Source: Pegea sp. RAD2-039 (taxonomy: Eukaryota; Chordata; Thaliacea; Salpida; Salpidae). Taken from it: a stretch of DNA of 64,000 nucleotides. Positions 48,571 to 60,640 of the stretch are shown one piece after another. The number at the start of each line of letters is the position of its first letter. Position 1 is the first letter of the stretch. Below the pieces are notes generated by a model, which worked only from the letters and a program-made list of their open reading frames with translations, did not search any database and had not been told where the DNA came from. Made by a program: the position numbers and the translations under genes. The DNA lies in NCBI GenBank assembly GCA_034620365.1, contig JAQGEQ010000260.1, positions 1-64,000 on the forward strand. Reading direction: 5' to 3'.

Positions 48571-49640
48571 ATTTAGTGTAAGTAAACATGTTTTTGTAAA
48601 AATCATATAAATCTAACTAAATATTTTTCAGTTTTAGGTTTCTATAGTAGAAAAAGTTGACGCTAGACGTCGCTGAAGATAAATAATTTTGAAATCCTTG
48701 CATTGCCTCAGGCTATGGTTTTGTAAGTGATATTTCATAACTTGAATGTTAAGACTTACTTTTAAACTTTGTTTAAATTATGAATAATTAAGTTTCAATT
48801 GAAAATAAAACTATTTTAACTAGTCACTTTCCGTATCAAACAAAATTAAAACTTTAAAAACAAAATATTTATTTAACTTTGAAGTTAAAAGTAAATTTAA
48901 ACTTTTTAACATACTTTCTTCCTCTTATCTGTCAGACAAATAATTTTTCTCAATGACTCAGACCTTACAAAACATTCAAACACTTTTCTCAATAACCGTT
49001 GTATTGAAATCTGTCAATAAAAACTAATGGAGGGTTACAAAAATTTGATTCAACTTAGCGACTATGAATTTCCAAAGCATAAATTTTAAAAAATATCCTG
49101 AAAAAATACGACCCTTATTAGAAAAATCTCAAATAAGTTAAATAAAATTAGCAAAAGTAACTTATTTTGTTTTTAATGTCAACGTATAAAACTATTCTTA
49201 TGATTCTAAATAATTTAATTTTTTTAAATGACTAATAATTGTCAAAAATAATTTTCTCCGGACAAATACTAGATGAAACAACGTTTTTATATTAAGAAAT
49301 ATTTTTAGTTATCATTCAGAACCTAACTAACCCATGTAAATTTTTGATATCGACTACTTGTCGATAGATTAATCGAAAATAAAAACAAACAAAATTAAAT
49401 TTACTTTCAAATTTAAATCTGCTTGGATGTTTCAATTAATATAATTACATGGCGTGAATATCATTTTGACATCAAATATTTGTCAATTTTCTTGTTTCAT
49501 TTTGTTTATTATTTGATTTATTTATTTATTATTTAAGCTTTATCTTTTCATACTGACAACTATGTTAATATATCAACAAATCACTTTTTTCAATTAAAAA
49601 TTATTAAAAAATTTGAAAATTCATAATGTGTAAAATGTTT
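48545..49640 (+). repeat. Direct duplicate of 58045-59140
   Basis: Long direct match including GTTGACGCTAGACGTCGCTG, the GCGACTATGAATTTCC block, a small-RNA-like element and GACATCAAATATTTGTC. Confidence 0.8.
49256..49365 (+). ncRNA. Candidate Sm-class small RNA gene, element 10
   Basis: CTCCGGACAAATACTAGATG, TATA-like TTTTTATATTAAG, a segment with CTAACTAACCCATGTAA, perfect AATTTTTGA, hairpin ATCGAC-TACTT-GTCGAT, then ATTAATCGA. Sister of element 17, but its middle segment differs strongly while both ends are conserved. Confidence 0.48.
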
Positions 49641-49859
49641 CACGCAAGTATATAATTTTTTTATCTCATTGATAACTTTTCTATAATTATCTTTTTTCAA
49701 ATTTTTATTTAATTTTTCTTGTCAATTCATTAAGATTCAGTGTAAACCTGACTTAAACAAACTATTTTCATTTTGTCTCACTTTTATTAAAGTTTATTAC
49801 ATTAAAATATAAATTATAACTTTTGAAAAATTTAATTGCATTTTACAATTTAATTTTCA

Positions 49860-50760
49860 GTCACAAGATTTATTTATGATAGTTTTATATTTTTATTTTA
49901 TAAACTAATAAACGTTGTATCCTCCTATCTGTCAGTAAAAAAGTGTTACTGAGTGACTTTGAGCATAAAGAAGTATATGTATTTCATATAAATGTTTTTT
50001 ATTTTAGTATGAATTATATGAATGAATTCAGTGAGAAGATTTTAATGATTTTTAGTAAAAATAATTTTATTTCAAACTTAATTTTGTAGTGAAAAAAGTG
50101 GATTTAACTCATTCGAAGTTTTTTTACTAGCTTTTAATTTCTTGCAATTTAATTATCAAGAATATTTTTTATAAAAAGTAATATTAGACTATCTTAAGAA
50201 TGTGATGAAAAGAGTTTATATATTATATATATACTCAAAAAGTAATTTTTAATCAAAAACTTTAAGAACATCTTACAAACAAATTAGATCTTTCTTTTAC
50301 TTTTTTAGGGTTAGTAACATTCTTTTAAATAATTTCAAAGCCTTAAAATGACAAAGAAGCTTAATAATATGCCAAAGCAGTTTCTTTAAAAAAAAACAAT
50401 TTTATTTATAGCTTTACAGATAAAAATTGATGATTTTTTAGTTACAATTAAATATTTGTTTTTACCTCTAAAATATTTATATTCTCAAATAAATTAATAT
50501 AATTTGTTTTTATAATTTAACCCGACAGCTTTTCAATAGTTAAAATGAAGAAATGTAATTTGATCTTTTTGACAAATCAGTTTTTAAAAACTACAATTTA
50601 TACATTTTTTGTTTTCGGTCAGTTTTTCAATTTGAAAATTACTAGTTGTTCACGAACAAAGAAAAAACATATTTTTTTAAGTAATTATAAATTCATTTTA
50701 GTTCAAATATGAGAAATTTAAAGAATGCTGTTAATTTTTAGTTCTTATTATCAGATTCAT
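49860..50760. repeat. Dispersed repeat sequence
   Basis: Contains a decayed GTCACAAGAT motif, the GAGTGACTTTGAGC block, and 50000-50300, which is related to 37380-37700. No gene. Confidence 0.5.
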
Positions 50761-50762
50761 TT

Positions 50763-50885
50763 ATCGACATGTGGTCGATATCAAAAATTTTTATATTTAT
50801 ATTGATCATGCAATAGGTGAAAGCTAGAAAACATTTCTTATTATAAAGATATCTTTTCATCTAGTATTTGTCAGGAGAAAAGTTA
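50763..50885 (-). ncRNA. Candidate Sm-class small RNA gene, element 11
   Basis: On minus: TCCTGACAAATACTAGATG, ATATCTTTATAATAAG, AAATGTTTTCTAGC, AATTTTTGA, hairpin ATCGAC-CACAT-GTCGAT, then TGAATCTGATAATAAG. Close relative of 604-712. Confidence 0.47.
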
Positions 50886-51004
50886 GTTTCTAAAAAATTC
50901 GTTAAAAATTTGATTTATTTAAAACTTTGATAGAAAGTTTCTTTCTTTTACTATCAGAAAAAAATATAACATTCTATATAACAAAAATTAAAAAAAAAAT
51001 CGAA

Positions 51005-51140
51005 CAAGATAAATAAAGTGAATAAATAATCTCTTTATGAAGTGACTAAATTTGGCGATATTAACGACTGCGTGATAAGAAAAAACCAACAACAAAACCT
51101 TCCTTAGGTTTCGGTATAATGTTATTCGTTAAGTAAAAAA
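51005..51140 (+). pseudogene. RRM-domain fragment (hnRNP-like), copy 2
   Basis: Encodes TKFGDINDCVIR as in copy 1, then a one-base loss shifts the frame. In the next frame KPSLGFGIMLF is readable, with a better RNP1 than copy 1. A stop follows soon. Shorter and more damaged than copy 1 but with less mutated RNP1, so both derive from one parent fragment. Confidence 0.55.
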
Positions 51141-51233
51141 CCAAAGTTAATTTAGAACTGTTGTCAAAGCTTATATCACAGCTTAAAATAAAAAGAAAAC
51201 TTATAATAGAAAATTAAAATTCTGAATTGATTT

Positions 51234-51355
51234 TCGTCCGGACAAACTCTATATCAAAATAAGTTGTAAATCATTATTGTTAGAAGCATTATTGAAATTT
51301 TTATCTTAACAATGATCTTCTTTAATAAAAATTTTGAAATTGACAAATTGTCGAT
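51234..51355 (+). ncRNA. Candidate Sm-class small RNA gene, element 12 (subfamily II)
   Basis: GTCCGGACAAACTCTATATC (motif partly decayed), AATTTTGA, hairpin ATTGAC-AAATT-GTCGAT with a U.G pair on this strand. Sister of element 7. Confidence 0.3.
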
Positions 51356-51479
51356 AATCTAATATTTATTTTGAAGTTAGTGAGTAATCTCATTGATTAA
51401 AATCTTACAGAAAGTTAAACCAACATTACTTTATTATAAAATAGATTAAAAAAGGTTAAATAGAGGTTAAGTTAGATTA

Positions 51480-52870
51480 AAATTCAAGTTATCAAATATC
51501 ACTTACAAAAACATAGCCTGAATCAATGCAAAGGTTTCAACTTTATTTATCTTTAGCGACGTCTAGCGTCAACTTATTCGAATATAAAAAATAAAACTCA
51601 TAAATCTTTAATTAGCTTTTTATGATTTTTTATAGACACATTTTTACTTACACAAAACAAATAATTTTGGTTAAATTTAATATATTTTATGAAGTGAAGT
51701 TTAATATTTTCTAAAAACTACTAAATATACAAAATAAATAATGAATATTATTAAAAAGATGAGTTTATAGTTATATTTTAAACGACAGTAAAATAAAAAC
51801 AAATTTGTTGTCAAACGAAAATAACAATACGTGGAAAACTGTTTAAAATGATTTTTTATTTAAATAATTATTTCAGTTTCAAATTTGTTTTTTGTACGTA
51901 CAGAGATTGTTTATGTAACCAAAAATTATTTTTTTTAATTTTATACTTTTGCTACAATATCTACAAAGAAAAGTAGATTAATTTTGAATTTTTGAAGTTG
52001 GAAAGTAAATTCTCAAACATTTTTTCCTTACATTCTTAAACTATAATTTTGTTTGATGGATAATTTCAAATAAAAAAATAATAATTTGAGAACGATACTC
52101 AATATTTTATAATATTTAGAATTTATTAATAGAAAACAATTAAAATCAATCTTTAAAATATAGCTAATAATAAATATCAAATTAATCAATAACTGCAATA
52201 AACTTAACGCTTTTCTTTGAAATCCTGCAATTTGTTGTATCAAATTTTCAAAAATTAGCATGAGTTTAAAATTTTGGGAATAAGAAAGCTGTAGTTAGAT
52301 GTTTTTGCTTAAGTTGACAACACAAAAATTCATTTTCATTTTTAATATTCTTACTGTGTTAGTCATCTAACAATAACAGTAAAACCTTTTAGATTTTTGA
52401 TCAAAATCAACTAGTTCGATTAAGTCACTATAAATTAAGTCGTTGTTGAGTAATGAAATAGTCTTTAGCTAAATTCAAATTTCAAAATTATGTTTATAAT
52501 TCAATTGAGATTATCAGATTTTAACTAATATTTTCAAATTCATTTTTCATGAATTGCTGGATAATTTAAAATGATATAAAATGAGAAAAAGTAATTTTAA
52601 AGTAGAAATAAAGTTTTGTTTAATTCACTATTTACCGTAACTTTGTTTATTGACTTTTTTGCTACCCACTAACTCTATTGATCTTCTCTGAAAAAACAAA
52701 TGAAGTTGTTTAATACAATGTCAATTAACAATTTCCTTAAAGTTTGAAAACAATAAAATCTTCAAATATTTGATGACAAATTGTAATTCACAAATGGAAT
52801 TTTTTTTAATTGAGACATTCATCCAGTTTTACTTTGAAAATTTGTTTGTATTTCTCTGTATAAATCTTTG
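51480..52870. repeat. Dispersed repeat sequence
   Basis: Contains AGCGACGTCTAGCGTCAAC at 51554 and a GTGGAAAACTGTTTAAA block at 51832. No gene; the open frame at 52028-52261 is low-complexity. Confidence 0.5.
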
Positions 52871-52879
52871 CAATAATTT

Positions 52880-52990
52880 ATCGACTAATGGTCGATATCA
52901 AAAATAACCAACTCTAAACTTTGTCTCTACTATTTTACGACTGAAGAACCTTTATAATAAAAACTTCTCTTAATCTAGTGTTTGTCAGGA
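52880..52990 (-). ncRNA. Candidate Sm-class small RNA gene, element 13
   Basis: On minus: TCCTGACAAACACTAGAT, TATA-like TTTTTATTATAAAG, GTTCTTCAGTCGTAAAATAG, TATTTTTGA, hairpin ATCGAC-CATTA-GTCGAT. The downstream AATC element is degraded (AATTATTGC). Confidence 0.42.
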
Positions 52991-53864
52991 GACAAGTTTT
53001 TTTTCGAAAATTATTTGCTTTTTCACAAATTTGACTTATTCAAAGTCATAAGAATAGTTTTGTGTATTGACAAACAAGATAAAAACTAAATGCTTTTGCT
53101 AATTTTGATTAAGTTTTTAGAGATTTTTCTAGTTTTGATAAAAACTATTTCTGAAAATTTATAAAAACGTGTTTTGGAAGTTTGAAGTCATTGATTTTAC
53201 TCAAAATTAAATAACCAACTCTAAGACGCAACAGTTAAAGAAAATAAATAAATAATTAAAAAATGAATTTATCGTACAGAGATCTTATGATTATAAATTA
53301 GACAGTAAATTAATTTTCTTAATAATTTCAAATTCAAAGATTTATTGAACTTATTTCAATAAAACTTAAAACCAATTACAAACACTTTTTTATGATTTTT
53401 AAGTTTAAAGTTTAATTTTCGAACACTAAAAAGCAAGGTCTGTTAATTGGTCGTAAGTTTGCTGTTTAGTTTAGCTAAATAAAACAATTTCTTTAGTACT
53501 TCAGAATAAGGAGATTTTTGATTTAGTTCTTAAGGAATTACAAAAGGTATTATTAAAAAGTTTATTAGTGAGATGCAATTAGTGGTTTTGTTTACTCTGT
53601 GACGTATTTTAGAATAACTTAAAAACTATTTTATGTTAAACTTTTTTTTTTGTATTTCAAGAGTAAAAGATATAAAATTATTTTATCATAAAAGTAATAA
53701 GACAAATAATATATAGAAACAAATGAGCTAATACAATTAATTTCCTTGAATGATTAAATAATATTTAATTAAAACAATCCCCTTAAATCACCTTTACTCT
53801 TTTGAGATGAGACTAAGTGACACGGTCTAATGAGTTGGGAAATGAAATTAACGAGAAGGACTAT
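52991..53864. other. Gene-free stretch
   Basis: Starts as repeat monomer, then A+T-rich sequence with no gene recognised. Confidence 0.4.
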
Positions 53865-54620
53865 ATTTAAAGTTTGCTGCTTAGTGTAGTTAAATAAAAC
53901 TTTTTTTTTTAATTTCGTTTAATAATAATAATGGTTTCAAGTCTCTCGTTCCGAAACTGCAAAAATTTAGGTAAAGTAGTTTAACAGAAAGTTCTAGATT
54001 TTTAACTGGCTAATAATAATTTTGCATTCAGCAGAGTGACGCAGCGGAAGTATAAAAACTGGGATCTTTAAGCCACTGAGCAGCACTATTTGTCAAGTAG
54101 AAATAAAGGTGGAATAATTATAATGTCTAAAATTTTGAAAATAAAACTATTATAAAGACATCTTGTGGCTGGAAAAATAAACTAATAAATTTAACTTCTA
54201 TTAATCTAAAGTTGTTTCATAAATCGCTGGATAATTTGAAAAGAAAAGAAAAACTATAAGTATAAATTGAAAAAAATATATTTTCTAACTTACTACTGCA
54301 AGTTTATAACGAATTTATTTATCGACTATCTTGCTACTCACTAAGATCAATCATATTCTGTTCAAATAAAATATTTTTAGGTAGTAATCATCTTAAGTTT
54401 TCTGTAAATCGAATCACTGCCCTGTTGTTTACAAAGACAAATAACAAATTCTACAAAATTTCAATACTAAAGTTTAAATAAATTTTTGACGTCAAATTGC
54501 AATTTACGTCATCTAATTGTTGTTAATTGAAACATTCAACTAAAATGCAGGTTTGTTTATATTTCTTAGTTTTGATTTTCGGATTATTTTATCGACGCAT
54601 GATCGATATCAAAAATTTAT
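53865..54620 (+). repeat. Segmental duplicate of 24400-25170
   Basis: Direct copy sharing the tRNA/monomer junction and the GGTAGTAATCATCTTAAG block. Confidence 0.85.
54030..54050 (+). pseudogene. tRNA-iMet 5' fragment
   Basis: Same truncation point as 24567-24587, with one additional change (GTGACGCAG instead of GTGGCGCAG). Confidence 0.85.
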
Positions 54621-54701
54621 GCTGTTGACTTACAATTTGTTAAATGATTTCGGTTAAACGTCTTCATATAATAACTTCTTTTCATCTAGTATTTGTCCGG
54701 A
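54591..54701 (-). ncRNA. Candidate Sm-class small RNA gene, element 14
   Basis: On minus: TCCGGACAAATACTAGATG, TTATTATATGAAG, a segment ending AACAAATTGTAAGTCAAC, AATTTTTGA, hairpin ATCGAT-CATGC-GTCGAT (U.G pair on this strand only), then AATAATCCGA. The GTAAGT (54628-54633) is a consensus splice donor placed upstream of the Sm-like site, as a spliced-leader RNA would have. Confidence 0.5.
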
Positions 54702-55900
54702 ATAAAGTTATTTTTCGATAATTTTTCATAATTATTAATCTTACAGAAAAATATTTCCTACTTTTAGTGGATAAAATATTTTAGTTTTAAACTGTTTAGT
54801 GATTTTTTAAAACTAAAATTATTACAAATACTACTTATATAAAGCTAATTGTATAAATAAGAATTAACCTTGTAAGAATATTAATAAAACTTGTTTTGTA
54901 AGCTCAAAGTCACTGAGTAACACTATATATCTGACAGATAGGAGGTTACAACGTTTGTAAGTTTAAAAAAATAAACATAAAACTGTTATAGTGACATCTT
55001 GTGACCGAAAAATAAATAGTAAAATGCAATTGAATTTTAACAAAGTATCAATTTAAAGTTTAATTTACTAAACTTTAATAAAAGTGAGAAAAAATGCAAA
55101 TAGTTTTTTTAAGTGAGGTTTACACTGAATCTTAATGATTTGACAAAGTAGAATTTTTTTGAACTTTTTTCGCATAATTTTAGTAATGTATTTTTTAAAA
55201 ATCATTTAAGTGTTATAAACACATTTAATTAAAATTAGTTTCTAAGACTAATGAAGATATAAGTTTAATTAAACGCACCATAAACATTAATGTATTAATT
55301 GAAGTTAATATTGTTAATGTATTTTATCTTTTTCTGTTAAATTAAGTTAATATAATTTTTTTATTGAATTGAAAACTCAGAACAACTTTGAATATAGCTT
55401 TTATTATTAATTTGGTTTGTAGCCAAAATTTTATCACAAAAGTAAATGAAATTTCTTATTACATATTTTAATGACAAATCAAGTTAGAATAAAGAAGTTT
55501 AATGTATTTCAGTTTTGGATTTATTTATATTTGTTTCAGTTAAAAAAGTGATTTGTTTATATACTAACATATTTGTCAGTAGAAAAAGAGAAAGTTTAGT
55601 TTTCTTGAAATAATGAAAATTGAATAAAAATTGAAAACGTACGTCGTAAAGTAAAATCGGTAAAATAAATTGTAAAGTAAAATTGGCAACATCTGCCAAA
55701 GTTGAATAGTAAGTAGTTTGAAAATAAATATAGAACATTTTTCAACTCCAAAATAATAAATTGCAAAAAATTATATCCATAGAAAAATGTTCAACTTTCT
55801 ACATGTTTTTATTGTTTACGTTGAAAAATAACTTTGTCAAGTTTAACATTGTTTTAAGAAAGTAATAAAATTTTAAATTTAGTAAGTTCACCCAACTGTT
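54702..55900. repeat. Dispersed repeat monomer
   Basis: Contains GTCACTGAGTAACACTATAT (about 54909), GACATCTTGTGACCGAA (about 54993), and 55310-55570, shared with 23560-23830. No gene. Confidence 0.55.
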
Positions 55901-56110
55901 CTATCTTCATCTCATATTTTATTTATCAAATCAAATCAAACTTTATATCAAACTGAAAAAGTTCCAGTTCACTGATTTTGCTTTTCAGATTTATTTTTAT
56001 TTTAGGTATAGCATTTTTATTTGAAATTTCTTTCTATCAAGTATTTGTCTGGACAAAACTCACATTTCTAAATTCAATTTTTCTTACAAGTGTAATTTCT
56101 TTAAGACAAG
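55900..56110 (+). repeat. Direct duplicate of 38900-39110
   Basis: Near-identical block ending with the orphan promoter-like motif GTCCAGACAAATACTTGAT (minus). Confidence 0.8.
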
Positions 56111-56359
56111 AAAATTGTTTCTTGATACTTTTTTGAATTTTTGTTGCTACTTATTACATTTAATAATAAAATTTTTAAAGATTTCCTTAAACTAAAGTTG
56201 ATTTTAGAGATTTTTAATGTAAAAAAATTTGTTCAAATTAGAATTTTGAAGTTTCTAAAAATTTAAAAAGAATTTGTTCTAATCTAAAAGTAATAAAAGA
56301 TTTTAATAAAATCATAAATTCTTTTATATATTCATTTTTATATAATTATAATTATTTAA

Positions 56360-56960
56360 GTTTAGCGTCGATATACTACTTGTTATGATTTGAATGAAAC
56401 TGTTTTCAACTTTCTATTTGAAACTTTATAAATTTTCATCCGACATATTTTTCGTTTCACAAAATTTCACATTAGCAAATAAAGCAACTCAACGATTATT
56501 TTTCAGTTAAAAACAGAAAATTAACAAGAAAAAAGCTTTTTAATTTGTTTTAAGATCACAAATTTCACATTAGAATTGTAATTTAAGTCGGCAATAATTT
56601 TGTAAAGGTAGTTTTTTCTTCATTTGTTGTGTAAACTTTCTAAGATAAAGTATTTTTGATTTATTTCATTGAAAGAAGTTAAAATAACAAAGAATGGAAA
56701 TAACCAAATAACTCTATTCAGATAAAATTATTACTAATAACTAATAATAAGAAAAACAAATTAAAATGATACCTTCTTTAATGGCACTAATCAAAAATAG
56801 GAGTAAGTTAGATTTTAAACTGGTTAGTTACTATAACCAGACTACAACTTTCTAATTACATCACCGACAAGTTATTGGTAAAATCATAATTGTAAAATTG
56901 AAAAAAGAAATTCAATTTACAATCGCTATTTTATAAAATTTTTCTTTTTAATTACTTTGC
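56360..56960 (+). repeat. Inverted duplicate of 46110-46700
   Basis: See anchors at 46110. No gene. Confidence 0.75.
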
Positions 56961-57089
56961 TACCCAATAAATTAATTGATATTCTAAAGAAAAAATTGTT
57001 TAGATAGTAATCATCGTAAGTTTTTTTAATAAAATCACTATCTAATTGAACACAACGACAAACCGAAATTGTATTTTGAAAAGTGAGTT

Positions 57090-57206
57090 TTGTCCAGACA
57101 AATACTAGATTAAATGAAATTAATAAATGTAAACAAGTATTGATAGGCAATTATTTTGTCAATAGTTATTTCAGTAAATGCAATTTGAAATCGACATCTT
57201 GTCGAT
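57090..57206 (+). ncRNA. Candidate Sm-class small RNA gene, element 15 (subfamily II)
   Basis: TGTCCAGACAAATACTAGAT, then AAATGTAAACAAG, a weak AATTTGA and hairpin ATCGAC-ATCTT-GTCGAT. The Sm-like run has only three Ts, so this copy is probably inactive if the model holds. Confidence 0.28.
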
Positions 57207-57474
57207 GGCCAAAAATCAAACTAGTTGTAAATAGTTAATAACCTCATTATAAAATTATTATTAACATCTAAGTAAATACATTATCGAATAAAATTTCCAA
57301 GTTATTCATTTGTAACAACAATTTTTAACAGCTTTCTTTTTGTAAAGGATTTTTTGCATTGTTTAATGAATTTCACTATAAATTTTAATTTCTTTTCGCT
57401 TTGAAGATTTTCTAATATTTATTATCAGATTTACTATAAATATATACAAATATTTAGCTTATATATATGATTTT

Positions 57475-57950
57475 GTCTTTAGTAAAAAAAAACAATTAAA
57501 AATACAATTTTTAGTTGTAACCCTAACCTCATATACTCATGCAATTAACTTTAGATAAAAGGTTTTTATAATAGTTATAGTTTTAAAAAATCATTAAACA
57601 GTTTATAACTAGAAATTATTATCTACTAAGAAGAAGGAAATACTTTCTCTGTAAGATTGATAGTAAAAGAAATTAAAAATCTTTCGAAATTGAAAAGTTT
57701 TCGATTAATTTGATATTTATTATCAGATATATTTTAAAGGTTGATTTTAAAGATTTTCTATTAATCTTTTCTAAAAATAATTCATATAATAATTATTAAT
57801 GTCAATATAAAGTTTTTTTCATCTGATTTTATAAGAACAAAACAAAATTGTAAAGTAAAATATTTATTTAAGTAAAAATTCAATTTAAACAGTTTTCCAC
57901 TTGTTATTCTCGCTTGACAACAAATTTAATTTAATTTTACTGTCTTTAAA
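57475..57950 (-). repeat. Inverted duplicate of 19440-19915
   Basis: Anchors are TTTTTAGTTGTAACCCTAAC and GAAGAAGGAAATACTTTCTC. No gene. Confidence 0.75.
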
Positions 57951-58044
57951 AATATAACTTTCAACTCATCTTTTCAATATTATTCATTGTTTATTTTCTA
58001 AATTAAGTAGTTTTAAGAAAATATTGAATTCTACTTTATAAAAT

Positions 58045-59140
58045 TTATTAAATTAAAGCAAAATTAATTGTTTTGGGTAAGTAAAAATGTTTTTATAAAA
58101 ATCTAATTAAAGATTTTTGAGTTTTTTGTTTCTATAATAAAAAAGTTGACGCTAGACGTCGCTGAGGATAAACAATTTTGAAATTATTGTATTGCTTTAG
58201 GCTATGTTTTTGTAGGTGGTACTTGATAAATTGAATTTTAAGGTTTACTTTCAAACTTTGTTGAAATTATGAATAATTAAGTTTAAATTGAAAACAGAAC
58301 AATTTTAACTAGTAGCTTTTCGTATCAATAAAAAAATACAATTTTAAAGACAAATTATTTATTTAACTTTGAATTTAGAAGTAAATTTAAACTTTTTAAC
58401 AAACTTTCTTTCTCTTATCAGTAAGACAAATATTTTTTTTTCACTTATATGACCTTACAAAATATTCAAACACTTTTTTCAATAACCCTTGTGCTGAAAT
58501 CTGTAAATAAAAACTAATTGACGGTTACAAAAATTTGACTCAACTTAGCGACTATGAATTTCCAAAGCATAAATTTTTAAAAATATCCTAAAAAAATTTC
58601 CACTAAAATTAGAAAAATCTCAAATAAGTTAAATAAAATTTACAAAAGCAATTTATTTTGTTCTTATTGTCAATGTATGAAACTATTCTTATTATTCTAA
58701 ATAATTTAAATTTTTCAAATGACTAATAATTTTCAAAAATAATTTTTCTCCGGACAAATACTAGATGAAACAACGTTTTTATAATGAAAAACATTTTTAG
58801 TTATCATTGTGATACACTTTCAACTGAGTAATTTTTTTATATCGACTACTCGTCGATAGATTAATCCGAAATTAAAAACTAACAAAATTAAGTTTACTTT
58901 CAAAGTTAAATCTGCTTGGATTGTTTCTATTAATAGAATTACATGGCGTGAATATCATTTAGACATCAAATATTTGTCACTTTTGTTTTTTTCATTTTGT
59001 TTATTATTTGATTTATTTATTTATTTTTTAAGCTTTATCTTTCTATACTGACAACCATGTTAATATATAAATAAATCACTTTTTTCACAAAAGAATTATG
59101 ATTAAATTTGAAAAATCATAATGTGTAAAATGTTTCACGC
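58045..59140 (+). repeat. Direct duplicate of 48545-49640
   Basis: Partner of 48545-49640; includes element 16. Confidence 0.8.
58748..58857 (+). ncRNA. Candidate Sm-class small RNA gene, element 16
   Basis: TCCGGACAAATACTAGATG, TATA-like TTTTTATAATGAAA, a segment with GTTATCATTGTGATACAC, AATTTTTTTA, hairpin ATCGAC-TACTC-GTCGAT, then ATTAATCCGA. Confidence 0.45.
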
Positions 59141-59540
59141 AAGTATATAATTTTTTATAAATCGCAATTTAAAATGAAAGAGTGAAAAAAATAATCTTAA
59201 GATTAAAATTGTAAAAATAGTAATTTTATAGCTCAATATTGCTAGTTTTTACTAAAACTTTTTATTGATTCTTTTGCTATCCACTAAATTCCATCATAGA
59301 TTTACTGGAACAATTGGAAATGTTTGCTGTATTCACCAAGAAAAATAAATGAAATGTTTTTATGTAGTACATATCGTATGTTTTTGTAAATCAAATAAAT
59401 AAAAATTACAAATTTCAAAAACTTTAATATTCACAAATATTTGGAGTTATATTGAAAATTTCCTCAAGTATTCTTAACAAACGAAATATTCAAGCAATTT
59501 TTAATTTGAAAGTCTGCTGTTACTTGGATTTGTCGGATTA
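59141..59540. repeat. Dispersed repeat monomer, 5' part
   Basis: Carries the TGCTATCCACTAAATT block and a decayed CAAATATTTGGAG motif. No gene. Confidence 0.5.
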
Positions 59541-59544
59541 TTCT

Positions 59545-59654
59545 ATCGACAAATGGTCGATATTAAAAATTGAGCATCTAAACTAAACTATACCATTAAA
59601 GGTTGAGGAACATTTCTTTTTATAAAAAACCTTCTTATCTGGTATTTGTCCGGA
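59545..59654 (-). ncRNA. Candidate Sm-class small RNA gene, element 17
   Basis: On minus: TCCGGACAAATACCAGAT, TATA-like TTTTTTATAAAAAG, AAATGTTCCTCAACC, AATTTTTAA, hairpin ATCGAC-CATTT-GTCGAT, then AATAATCCGACAAATCC. Confidence 0.45.
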
Positions 59655-60640
59655 AATTGAAGTTGAATTCTTTGTAATTTTTTATTATTTAAAAAGTCTG
59701 ATTTACTAAAAATTTTGCAACGATTCTTAATTGTTTTACTATCAACCTTATAGAGAAAGTATTTCCTTCTTCTTAGTAGATAATACATTTTAGTTGTAAA
59801 CTGTTTAAAGATTTTTTCAAAGTAAGACTATTACTTATACTACTTATATAGCTAATTGTATAAGTATGAACTAACCTTTTATGAATATTAATAAAGAATT
59901 TTTCGTAAGCTCAAAGTCACTGAGCAACACTATTCGTCTGACAGATAGGAAGGTACTATCTTTATAAGTTTATAAAATATAAACATACGACTAATATAGT
60001 GACATCTTGTGACTGAAAAATAAATATTAATATGCAATTAAATTTTACAAAAGCTTGAATTTAATGTTTAATCTACTAAACTTTAATAAAAGTGAGACAA
60101 ATCGCAAATAGTTTGTTTAAGACAGGTTTAATCAGAATCTTAATGAATTGACAAGGTAGAATTTGTTTAAATCAGGGTTATTCTGAATATTAATAAATCG
60201 ATAACGTACAATTTTTTTGAATATTTTTTTTATAGTTTAGGTAATGTTTTTTTAACCTATTTAATTATTATAAAATCAGTTGAATAAAATTAGTTTCTAT
60301 GACTTATAGAGAATAGGTTTTAATTTAACGCAACAACAACAATATTTCACTATTTTTTTAAATGTCATTAAAATGAAACAACGCATTGTTTCTATGATAA
60401 AACAGATAAAAACGTTCCCAAAAACAAACTGTATTTTATTGTTTTTTTTTATTAAACGCAAAACTTTTACATATACACTCATATTTATATTAAACTGTAA
60501 TAAAATATGAATATAAACATTTCAAAATTGATATCTTAAAAGAGAAGTAGTTATTAAAATTCAAAGTGACAATCATAAAACAAAGCAACAAAAGCTTTAT
60601 AAAAATAAAACAGTAAAATTAATAAGCTGAGAACATATTT
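59655..60640. repeat. Dispersed repeat monomer, 3' part
   Basis: Contains GTCACTGAGCAACACTATTC (about 59926) and TAGTGACATCTTGTGACTG (59996). No gene. Confidence 0.55.
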
